From Ignelater luminosus (Eukaryota > Arthropoda > Insecta > Coleoptera > Elateridae), in assembly GCA_011009095.1 (NCBI GenBank), contig VTPC01090587.1:529225-593224 (forward strand): 64,000 nt of DNA, given 5' to 3'. A model generated the notes under the pieces. That model was not told where the DNA came from, searched no databases, and saw only the letters and a list, made by a program, of their open reading frames with translations. Of this stretch, positions 1 to 9,443 are shown piece by piece; positions within the stretch are counted from its first letter, which is position 1, and the number at the start of each line of letters is the position of its first letter. The translations under genes were made by a program, and so were the position numbers.

Positions 1-31
1 ACAAACAAGAAATTAGACTTTTGACATTTAC

Positions 32-193
32 CAGAGAGTTAACATCTTCATCCAGCAGATCCTTTATCTCAGAAGTTATAGATTCATTATCAGGGTCCCA
101 AACACGTCGTTTACGTAAGATACTATCACCAGCATCGGTGGGTAGATCATCGAACGAATCAACGGAATTTTCAGCATCACTGTAGTGCGACAT
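32..193 (-). CDS. First coding exon of an unidentified gene (continues off the left edge)
   Basis: On the minus strand an ATG at 193 opens 54 codons that run without a stop to a consensus donor (CTG|GTAAAT, intron from 31). The exon is exactly 162 nt and ends in phase 0. The peptide begins MSHYSDAENSVDSFDD, is acidic and serine-rich, has a basic LRKRR patch near residue 28, and ends in an amphipathic acidic stretch (EIKDLLDEDV). No signal peptide or membrane segment is visible. The gene starts 63 bp from an oppositely oriented candidate first exon, which fits a shared promoter. I do not recognise the family. The remaining exons lie outside the window. Confidence 0.6.
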
Positions 194-256
194 GTTTAAC
201 TTGCTGCAATAATTTAAATCGGCATCAGACAGGTAAACAAGTTTGCTTTCATAAAA
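194..256. promoter_or_regulatory. Possible bidirectional promoter between two divergent first exons
   Basis: Only 63 bp separate the ATG of the minus-strand exon (193) from the ATG of the plus-strand exon (257). No TATA box is evident for either. This is inferred from geometry alone, and 5' UTR introns could move the real start sites. Confidence 0.35.
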
Positions 257-703
257 ATGTTACGAAATATGTTACAAAGAGTGAACAATAATTTGTATAA
301 TATTCAACCATCTTTTCAAAACAATGAAATTAGTTCAGAGAGCAAGTTATTTTTAGTAATTCAACTTCCAGGTACGTAAGCAAACAACGCATTTAAAATA
401 CTGGTAAACAAGTTGTATAATTCATTATACCATCATAGAGATGTTTACTAAGTTTACTTAGAAAAGATTCATTAAAAAAATAATAAGTATTATTAAATTC
501 CGTGAATATAACGTTTTTTACTTACTTCGCACTAAATAGAAGAATTAAACATGAATTTACTAATACATCTAACAAAAAAAGGGTACACGAAACAGCTCCA
601 ATAGATCAAGATAGAAAACTTGACGTTTTTAGGTGGTTTTAGATCACAACGATCACAACAGCTGCTAATGGTGAGAAAAATCTACAGCCAACATCGACAT
701 TGA
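257..703 (+). CDS. Candidate small two-exon gene, possibly mitochondrial; family unknown
   Basis: An ATG at 257 opens 38 codons and one base, ending at a strong donor (CAG|GTACGT, exon end 371). A matching-phase acceptor (TTTTTAG) precedes 633, and reading on gives 22 codons to a TGA at 701-703. The predicted product is about 61 residues. It starts MLRNMLQRVNNNLYNIQ, an Arg/Asn/Gln-rich N-terminus without acidic residues that could be a mitochondrial presequence, and the second exon is basic (GGFRSQRSQQLLMVRK). A second donor-like ATG|GTGAGA lies inside exon 2, so the gene may continue differently. The exon boundaries and the divergent neighbour are the main support; I recognise no domain. 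Confidence 0.35.
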
Positions 704-1504
704 AAGTCTCTAGGATTCCGCGCCATATTCAAATATCCAGATTGCGAATTTACAATCATAAATACTAGTACTGGCTATTATAAATGCCATGAAAGTAAAA
801 ATCGTAAAAATGCCTTAGTAATTAATTTAACAATTTCTAACTTTCTTGAGTTATTCCCAACTATTGACGTGTTATTTTCCATGAACTTGAACTAACCTTG
901 ACCGTTGAAACTTTATGTAGTAATTTTTCCTTTTTTCATAATTGTCAATCGTGGTCATTCGTATCTTGCGTATCTTGGCCTCTACATGGGGAAATGTAGG
1001 AAATGTGGACCCGTGAACCCTCGTCATCTGCCGACGTACTAACTGTCCGTTCCCCGTGTGTTCCCGTACAACTACGTCATAAAATAATAATAATGTAGTG
1101 TTTTAACGAGTGTTGACAGCAGTTAACAGATAAATATTTGGCCAAGGCTAACAAACAAACAAACAAAAGTCTCCGTCCCAAAATAATTTTTGCGAAAATA
1201 ATATAAGTTTTAGCAAAAATATGTTTCTAAATGATCTTAAAATAAGGTTACGATAATTAGAAAAAAAAACCTACTTAATTGAATTCTCGAGTGTTCCTAT
1301 TCATCATTTATTTAATATCAGTACAATAAAAAGTTCCTAATTATTTTATAAATATCAAGACTCAAAAGTCCAAAGTTCTATAATAATCAAATTCACGACT
1401 ACTGATTGCTAGGTGTATGTTATAGTGTATCAGTTTTATTTCACACTGCACATAAAGCAGTGTGTTTACTTATACAGTTATATCTTTATTAACATCTTGC
1501 AACT
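704..1504. other. Intergenic, no gene seen
   Basis: This is AT-rich sequence upstream of the adiponectin receptor gene. I see no ORF of substance, tRNA or transposon end. It presumably contains the AdipoR promoter and 5' UTR, but no core-promoter motif stands out. Confidence 0.5.
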
Positions 1505-3677
1505 ATGGATTCTAATAAAACTGAAACTTTGCGTAAACGGCCTATGTCTGATTCATTACCAGAATTAAAAAATTCAAAATTGGTAAGTCCTTTTTTGTAA
1601 TATTTCTGTTGCATAAGATTTATAATCATATCTTATTTATAGATGGAACAGGAACCCTTTTTAAAGGATGTTGAAACAGAAGGTGATTATAAACATAAAA
1701 TAAATAAGTACAGCAATAATGTTTTAATTTGTAGATAGTGAATTGGACATTGCTAAATTCGCTCATAATGTGGTCGACCAAGCAGAAGAAGTAGTTAAGA
1801 GATTTATTCAAGCGAGTTGGAATGTGTGTCATTTTAATATGCTGCCTGAATGGCTGCAAGATAATGATTTTTTGAAACACGGCCACAGGCCTCCTTTACC
1901 TAGTTTTCGGGCTTGTTTTAAAAGTATCTTTAGACTGCATACTGAGACATTAAATATATGGACACATCTGATTGGTTGCATATTATTTGCATGTAAGTAA
2001 CACCATGTATATGACTGTAATTTCTTTGTTTAATATATTTTTAAATTTTGTTCATGCTATCAGAGGCTAGATTGAGCAAGATATATGTAAGTGTGAGTAA
2101 TTAAGAAATACGTAAAATAATCTTGGATAAATCAGCAGATATAATCTTATTCTTTGATAACTTTTTTTATATTTAATATGATGATGAAATAAAAGTAGAT
2201 AAAGAATAAGGTTATAGTAAGGTGTGAAGGTTAATCATATTTACGTGACAGAATTTTACTTCAAAAATTATTAAAGTGTAAAGCTGAAATACATAAACAA
2301 TATTGTACTTTTTAATGTGCGCTGTCTTCTGTGGAAACATCCCCAGAAGACTGACACAAGACAAAAGAACAGGATTTTGAATGTAATAAATAGAATTATT
2401 TCTCACTCAAGTCATAGAACTAATTAGATGACAAAATTATATTTATACCCTTTGTACCTTATTTGTTTATCAACATTCCAAGATAACAGTTGTCTCAAAA
2501 TTGTAGATATTAAAATCCATTTCAATTATAAAACAGTAAGGTAAACCAGCATTATAGTATACGCTGGGTAAACCATGGAAGTTTGACAGATTTCACCCTG
2601 TATATTATTATTGACAGTTTAAAAAGTTTTAGGTTATATTTTTATTTTTAGCATATTGCATACTATGTTACCAAATCAGCGTATAATCACTATATGCTGA
2701 CCAAATCTGCATTAGCTAAAAATTGCTTTATTAAAATAATAAAGTAGCATAATTTCAATAACTTGATATGATTTTAATAATTTGACAATAAATTGCAATT
2801 ATATATTTTTTGTAGTGGTATATTACTGATACAATACCACATTTGTTTGATTTGCATTAAAAATCAGGAGAAAATTATGAAACCATGGTTTCTCCCACTG
2901 TTTTATAATTTAGACTGGATAATATTTTTATGTATAATAACTTTCATAAATTATGTTACTCTAGAATAAATATTTTAATATTTTGCAGGTATCGCTGCTT
3001 ACTTCTTGATTCATCCTGCTCTTGACATTCACATTCAAGAAAAGGTTGTTTTTGGGATATTCTTTGCTGGCGCAATAATTTGTTTGGGTTTCTCATTTAC
3101 ATTTCACACTGTTTGCTGCCATTCTCCAATAGTCAGTCGAGTGTTTTCAAAATTGGATTACTGCGGAATATCTATGCTAATTATGGGTTCATCTGTTCCA
3201 TGGCTTTATTATGGTTTTTATTGCCACTTTCAACCAAAGTTAATCTATCTAATTGGTGTTTGTACTCTTGGCGTAGCTACAATATTAGTTAGCTTTTTAG
3301 AGAAGTTTTCCGCACCAGAATGGCGTTCATTAAGAGCAGGAGTATTTGTTACCTTTGGTTTGAGCAGTGTTATACCAGCAATTCATTATGGTTTTATAGA
3401 AGGATGGTTTAATAAAGTGAGCCAAAAGAGTCTTGGATGGTTGTTATTAATGGGAATATTATACATTGCTGGCGCTACATTATATGCTGTTAGAATTCCA
3501 GAAAGATTCTTTCCAGGAAAATTTGATATTTGGCTACACTCTCATCAGATTTTTCATGTGTTTGTAATTGGTGCAGCATTAGTACATTTTCATGGAGTGT
3601 CTGAATTGGCAATCCATAGAATTACAGCTGAAAAATGTGAAATAGTAGATAATCTTATTTATGGAAGAACATTATGA
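1505..3677 (+). CDS. AdipoR: Adiponectin receptor homologue (PAQR family), four coding exons
   Basis: Exons are 1505-1582, 1643-1682, 1735-1992 and 2989-3677, all with GT-AG junctions and compatible phases, giving about 354 residues, the usual size for insect AdipoR. The cytosolic N-terminus is short. The conserved block after it reads HNVVDQAEEVVKRFIQASW, followed by LPEWLQDNDFLKHGHRPPLPS and HTETLNIWTHL. Seven hydrophobic segments follow. The family's zinc ligands are visible: the His in FSFTFHTVCCH, and two in the last-helix motif HSHQIFH. A conserved Asp is present in KLDYCGI. PAQR receptors sit in membranes with an inverted topology, have ceramidase-like activity, and in flies link to lipid and insulin signalling; that role is family knowledge, not seen here. 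The ATG at 1505 is the first in frame and precedes a clean donor. Intron 3 (1993-2988) is nearly 1 kb; near 2592 it holds a CACCCTGTATA motif like some transposon ends. Confidence 0.93.
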
Positions 3678-4394
3678 AATGGAAATACCTTTTGTGCTTT
3701 AGATAGTTCCTTTTAGAAAAATTCTAGCAAATTATTTAGTGCATGTTAGTCACACATTTTTCTACATATTTAATAATTGTTACAAGTTTTATATCGTTGA
3801 TTTACAAATTGTTAACAATTATCTTGTACTTATTTTTGTTAGTACTTGAATGGTACTTAATGTTACAAATTCTTTATGATGTTGCAATTGTTTACTATAT
3901 AATCTATGAGATTTGTAGATAAATGAATTGATGTTAAACTATTATCCAAAGAATTAAATTATTTTTGTTTAGTAAAATGACTAGTTTTTGTTTTTAATTT
4001 TGTTTAAACTTTTGATAAACAAAAGAAAAACAGAAATATTCAAGAAAAGGTCAGTTACTTTTTGTAATGTAATTAATATTCATGTTTAGATTAATTAGCT
4101 ACATTATTACGTTTAGAAAAAGCAGAGCAGGTTCAACAAAAAAAAAATTTTGCAGTTATTTTGATAAAACATTCTACTTGAAATGTTACATTTCTTGATA
4201 GGTCGGTATACCTACCACAAAGTGTTTAAAAATGTGGGTACATTACTATACTAATATTAAAATTAGCATAATCTAAATTACAGTATAACATTTTAGGTGC
4301 CCCAACTTCTACTGCACTGACTGTATACATATGTAAGTTCAGCAAAGCATAATAGTTAGATCTGCATAAACGTATTTGTTAAGTAGTTTACCAA
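3678..4394. other. AdipoR 3' UTR and intergenic DNA
   Basis: This is AT-rich sequence after the AdipoR stop codon. I see no second gene and no unambiguous AATAAA close to the stop. Confidence 0.5.
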
Positions 4395-4475
4395 GTCATA
4401 TGGTTGAGTGGTAACCCTCTAAGTTCACATTCAGGAGGTCAAGGTTTTGATCTCTAATGCCAGAACAGACATTTT
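4395..4475 (+). repeat. Decayed tRNA-like sequence, probably a tRNA-derived SINE head
   Basis: The segment contains an A-box-like TGGTTGAGTGG and, at tRNA-like spacing, a degenerate B box (AGGTTTTGATCTC). No cloverleaf with matched acceptor arms can be formed and no CCA follows, so it is not a functional tRNA gene. A SINE remnant is the likeliest reading. Confidence 0.4.
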
Positions 4476-5115
4476 CTAAGAATTAATTTTTATCCTTTCC
4501 TTATCTTCACCCTTGTTAAAAAATTGATTTCCCCTTTTTCTATCTAAATAGTAAATCTTACTGTTGTTTTTTTTGTTTTGTTTTGATGGTTTATGAATGT
4601 CAAAATATTTTTAAAATTAGAATTATGAAAACAAAGTTAATTTTGTGATACTAATTTAGAAGTGTTTTTAATATTTTTTACATAAGAAAAAGATGTATTA
4701 TAAGCTATAATATCACAGCAAGAGAGGTGTTTTTGTTGCATTAAATGTTTTGTTTTTTTAATTTCTTTAATGACAACAAACTTTACATTAATTATATTAT
4801 GGCTACAGTGCATGGTATGCGACAGATCAGAATTCTTTTTTGCCTAAACTGTGACAGTGAGCAAAACTGCACAACAGAGAAAAACTAAGGATGTGGGGGG
4901 ACAAAAAATTCATACAAAAGGTTTATGGCCTTATAATGCATTTTATTTAATTTATTGAAACAACCGATATACTACATAAGAAATACATATTTAAAGAACA
5001 GAATCAGCACCAAAGAGGCTTGCCTTTCGAATTTTTGTTTTTAAGTTTTTCACTAAATTGGAAAAAATGAAATTAGGTGTTTGCCACAATATTTTTTGAA
5101 TTATTGTTTTACATA

Positions 5116-6380
5116 GGTGTATACCTATGAAATGAGACTTTTTTTTTCAATTTTAAACGTTTATTAACAAAAAATGGTTACAAATTTAATCTTCAAAATA
5201 ATAGCCATCGCTAGCGACACATTTTACCCATCTCTCAGGCAATTTGTGAATGCCGCGCCAAAAAAATTGGCCGTCTTTGGCCGCAAACCAATCATCGAGC
5301 CATTTTTTGGCTTCTTCGTGAGAATTGAAGCGCTGCTCGGAAAGTGCGTGGCCCATCGATGCAAACAAATGATAATCGGAAGGCGCCAAGTCTGGTGAGT
5401 AAGCCGCATGCACCAGCGGTTCCCAATCGTACGTCTCCACCAATTCCCGGGTCGCTCTTGTTCGATGTGGTGGTGCATTGTCATCAAGAAAAATTACTTT
5501 GTGACGCCGATCGGCATATTCTGGGCGTTTTCGGTGTATAGCGCTGTTCAAATCGGCCAATTGTCGTTGATAGCGTGCACCGTCAACTGTTTCACCTGGT
5601 TTTAATAGCTCGTACCAAATCATACCATGCTGATCCCAGAAAACACACAGCATTGCCTTGCGACCGAAGCGATTTGGTTTGACCGTTGATTTTGGCTTGT
5701 GGCCGGGCGGACCATACGATCGTTTACGCTTGGGATTGGAGAAATACACCCGTAACGATTCGATGCAAAAAAGACTTCCTTTTGAACCGGGAGAGCAGCA
5801 TTTCACAAGTGGTTTTTCGGTTCTCTTGCTGCCTTTCAGTCAGTTCATGCGGCACCCATCTTCCGACCTTTAAAATCATGCCCATGTCTTTCAAACGTTT
5901 GCAAATGGTTTTTTGGGTCACTCCCAACTGCTCTGCCATCATTTCTTGCGTTTGACCATCATCTTCATTCAACAATGCTTGCAATTCGGTGTCCTCAAAC
6001 TTTTTCGGTGGCCGGCCACGTTCCTCGTTCTCCACGCTAAAATCACCACTTCGGAATTTTTCAAACCACCTGAAGCACTGTGCTCTGCTTAGAGCATGTC
6101 CACCGTAAGCTTCTATAAGCATTTGATGAGCTTGAGAAGCGTTTTTCTTCAATTGATAACAGAAAATCAACGATGTCCGCAAATCGTAGTTTGAAGGCAC
6201 GAAATTCGACATTTTTAAGAGCGAAAAAAATGCGTTGTTGTATGAAACATCACAAACAATGAATTGAATATTGTTGACAGATGACAGACGAAAAAAATAA
6301 GACATTTGGGACAGTTTAAAAATACTCCTAGCGACATCTGTGGTCTAATAGCTGAAAGTCTCATTTCATAGGTATACACT
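5116..6380 (-). mobile_element. Mos1-like mariner (mauritiana subfamily), inactivated
   Basis: A 23-bp perfect inverted repeat (5117-5139 and 6357-6379, containing TATACCTATGAAATGAGACT) brackets 1.27 kb, the normal mariner length. A TA precedes the left end; the right flank has diverged by a few bases. It lies inside the Tc1-like transposase gene, so it arrived later. Confidence 0.9.
5186..6212 (-). pseudogene. Mos1-like mariner transposase with a deletion over the first catalytic Asp
   Basis: The reading frame starts MSNFVPSNYDLRTSLIF at 6212 and follows mauritiana-subfamily transposases closely through the N-terminal DNA-binding part (CFRWFEKFRSGDF) and the WVPHEL linker motif. At about 5743 the frame breaks: VTG is followed directly by VYFSNPKRKR in another frame, so the VTGDEKW segment with the first catalytic Asp is missing. 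Downstream, the second Asp (VIFLDDNAPPH) and the third (AAYSPDLAPSDYHLF) are intact and the protein ends YYFED-stop at 5186. The length fits a Mos1-sized protein (about 345 residues) less a deletion of about 14 nt. It cannot encode an active enzyme. Confidence 0.9.
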
Positions 6381-6537
6381 TGGTAGTTGTTTATGTGAAG
6401 AGCTTCCCATCCTCCGATGTAGACATGTCTTTTGAAATTTCTCCAGAACTGTTCAATCGGCCTAAGTTGAGGAACATTCAGGACATTTCTACACTTTTTT
6501 CTGGAGGGAATGTTTAATTCTCAATATGCCGCTACAA

Positions 6538-7153
6538 TAGGGTGGCAATATTTTTCTGACTTTTTTTCTTTTAATTCTTCTTCATCTTAAAGCTCACACA
6601 AAAAAAATGTTAATTTGGTGCATTTGAAGAGTCCTCTCCAAGTATCAAGTCGATTAAAAATTTTTGAGAGGTCGCTCAAGAATTTTAAAAGTTTTAAAAA
6701 ACAAAAGAAATTAATTGTAAGTATTTGTTTTTATCATATTTCTTAATTTCAATAATACTCATGATTAAAATTAATTCATTACACTATACAATAGTAGTTA
6801 TAGCGAGATCAAGTTTTAATATTAATATTTAAAAGTCGTGCAAAATAATTAAAAGTTTATTGAAATTAATTTTTAAAATTATTGAGTGACCTTTAAATAT
6901 TAATATTTTGACTTCAAATTTTAGTATGTTTCTCTACAACCTGCATAGAAAAGATTGAATTAGTGAGAAACTAAATAACTAAAAAAGAAAAATTTATTTC
7001 TTTTGTTTTTTGAAACTTTAAAATTCTTGACCGACCTCTCAAAAATTTTTAATCAAGTTGATACTTGGAGAGGACTCTTCAAATGCATCAAATTAACATT
7101 TTTTCGTGTGAGCTTTAAAAGAAAAAAAATGTCGGAAAAGTATTGCCACCCTA
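6538..7153. mobile_element. hAT-type MITE with long inverted arms and 8-bp target duplication
   Basis: Terminal repeats TAGGGTGGCAATA (6538-6550) and its complement (7141-7153) continue inward as imperfect inverted arms of about 170 bp around an AT-rich core. The flanks CGCTACAA (6530-6537) and CGCCACAA (7154-7161) form an 8-bp duplication with one mismatch, which is diagnostic of hAT-like insertion. It encodes no protein. It sits inside the Tc1-like transposase remnant, whose frame resumes across it when one duplication copy is removed. Confidence 0.8.
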
Positions 7154-7720
7154 CGCCACAACTTGGTTAACATAATGTGTAGTAGCCATATTTGGCCAAA
7201 AGACAAAATTACTGTCTGAATGTTCTTTTTTTTTAAGAAATTGTTTAATTTAGATTTTATGCATTTTTTTTATAAATTTCAGTTGTTAACAAATTTCCTG
7301 AAGGACAAATATAAGCAGAAGAACAACCTTGAGACGAAATTGCCAAATTGCTTCTCTCTTCTTTCTTGGCATTTTCTTTGCTTTCCTTCCTGATCCTTTT
7401 TTTCTTTTGATGGGAAATTTGCAGTCTACACGTTTGCAAATGTCGTAAACTGTTTGTCTAGCAATCCTCATATTAACAGTGCTTTACGGTGTAAGTTTTT
7501 TTTACTGTTGATATTCCTTATAAAATTTGGCAATCACCTCACGGCGTCTGTTTTCAGACTTGCATTATTTTAAATAAACAAATATTTTTAACTTCCATTA
7601 CAGATATGTTTTGTCTGATCAGTGACAGATTAGAAGAAAAAAAAAACATCTTCACTCGCCATCTAATTTCATTTCAGTTAAATAAGAAAATGTATGGATT
7701 TTTTTGTCCCCACACCCCTG

Positions 7721-9330
7721 TATGAAATAAGAATGTCCGTCTGGGGAAAAAAGTTTTAAAAGTATTAACCAAACTGTTAAAATATATGAGCTTCTTTACA
7801 TGTGAATGATCAACTCTTGACCACTTAAGTAACAGCTACAAGCAGAAAAATGATGTTAAAAAACGCTTTTTCCAGTACTTATTCACACCCTAAATTCCCA
7901 TTGCTAAAGTAATCTTTTGTAATTTAAAAGAAAAATAGAAATTCTTTGAAGATCTTTGATGTTTGATAATGACATGAACTTTTGGATAGTGGTAAGTTTG
8001 GTTGAATAGTCCTATTTTGGCTACAGAAATATGCGATTGTGTTTTGTACAAATCTTCTAGAGACACCCTGTATGTAAAACTCAAACAATAATCTTTTGAA
8101 ATATTTGTCAAAAACAATAAAGTCTGACAAAAACTAAGTGTGTCATGTTATTGGAAATTAGATCTCCAGTAAAAATGTTTTTAAGGTTTTAGATAGCTCT
8201 TCAAATAAGCAAGATAGGAAAAGTTGTTTTTAGAAAAAATCACTTCTCATCAATTTATTTCAAAAGCAGACCATGATATTCAAATTTTACTTTTACATTT
8301 GATTTTAAAATAAAACAGCAGCCTATGGTTCTGAAAATTGTTTTTTGCTATCAATACTAAGTTATAATTTGACCCACCCTACACTTGTTATGTTATTTGT
8401 ATTACTTACATCCTGTATAGAATTTCTTAGGTCCTCTGGTGTATTATTTAAAAATAAAAAAGCAAAGGAGTCAGAGCCAAAAATACATGCATAAATGTAT
8501 TGAAAATTAATAAGATTATAAACATAAGCAGCTTGTTTTTAATCTTGTATTACTAAACTACAATTTTAGCTTAAAAGAAATAGTCGAAATTTGGAGTTGA
8601 ATAAAAGAAAAACTGTTGATCAGAGAATGACCTCCTTTTTTGCAGAATATTCCCTACTCCACAAATATGTAAAAATTATTTAGGATTCTAAAAAAATGTA
8701 TTTGAGAACACCACGAAAAGAGGATAGATTTTTATTGTCATTTTTCAGTTGGCAATAAAATAAACCAGAAAGTTTAAAAAGGTGTAGATATTACGGATAT
8801 TACATAGATAATTTTTGCGCACTTCTCAGACGAAAGATTCAACAATAAACACATTTTGGATCAAACTTTGCCTCTTTTTACATCTAGTCTTTTTATATAT
8901 TATTATTATGCAACAAACACGCAATCATGCGCAATCGCTTCGCGTAATTGCGTTTTTGTTTTACAAATTTTGGTAAATACCCAACTATTTGATTTTCTAG
9001 CAAGAATAAAAAAATTCTAATTTTTATTAAAAAGCACTTTTATAATTATTTCCACTAGTTTTCCTGTTTTCGTATACTTAACCGAATATAAATAGCATAA
9101 CCTCGTTTACTGTATAAGTACAGGTGAGTAAAAGCTTTTCTGTTGGAATCGCTGGGGTGTAAATTGCGATATCAAACATTATTTTATCCATAATTATATT
9201 CACAATTGCACTGTGATCTCCGAACACTCTGAAACTGGCAGTGGAAATAATTTGTGTAAGGTAAAGATCCTTTTGTCCGTCAGTATGACGTAATGCGTAA
9301 TATGATTGTTTATTAATTATTGATTGTAGA
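7721..9330. other. Intergenic region with the zinc-finger gene's likely 5' UTR at its right end
   Basis: This is AT-rich with no coding signal. A short GC island at 8920-8955 contains several TGCGCAAT/ATTGCG-type words. TATAAATA occurs at 9087-9094. A donor-like AAG|GTAAAG near 9260 and an acceptor (TTGTAG) ending at 9329-9330 suggest a small 5' UTR intron just before the zinc-finger coding exon. Confidence 0.4.
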
Positions 9331-9443
9331 AATTTAGCGTTTCCACTGTGGTTTCCATCTTACCCATTTTACTAAAGAGTTCCATTAGAGAGTGCAAAAC
9401 TCACAGATACATTACACATTCTCAAGTCTTAATTCTTGTATTA

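Larger units (their letters stand above)
4991..7560 (-). pseudogene. Tc1-type transposase remnant, interrupted
   Basis: Several blocks line up in order on the minus strand. Near 7560-7290 is a helix-turn-helix start (IARQTVYDICKRV) leading into a GSGRKAKKMPRKKR linker. Near 7225-7155 and 6530-6400 are FWPNMATTHYVNQVV and NVPQLRPIEQFW, the family's C-terminal catalytic neighbourhood, whose glutamate sits in RPIEQFW. After the mariner, 5110-4991 gives KNLKTKIRKASLFGADSVL and a stop. The first two catalytic acids and the sequence around them are absent. Frameshifts and stops make it inactive. The hAT-type insertion splits the FWPNM...RPIE block, and the mariner splits the C-terminus just after GWEA. 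Confidence 0.75.
4888..7720 (-). mobile_element. Tc1-like DNA transposon, decayed, with two younger elements inside
   Basis: Imperfect terminal inverted repeats of about 28 bp match between 4888-4915 and 7692-7720 (GTGGGGACAAAAAAATCCAT in the better copy) and are flanked by TA (4886-4887 and 7721-7722). After removing the mariner at 5116-6380 and the hAT-type element at 6538-7153, the element is about 0.95 kb, shorter than a full Tc1, so it also has an internal deletion. Transposase remnants read on the minus strand on both sides of both insertions. Confidence 0.8.

Noticed and set aside
4395..4475. Functional tRNA gene
   Set aside because: The acceptor and T arms do not pair and the B box is degenerate.
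5174..5955. Plus-strand ORFs across the first mariner
   Set aside because: Antisense of the transposase pseudogene; the minus-strand reading matches mariner motifs throughout.
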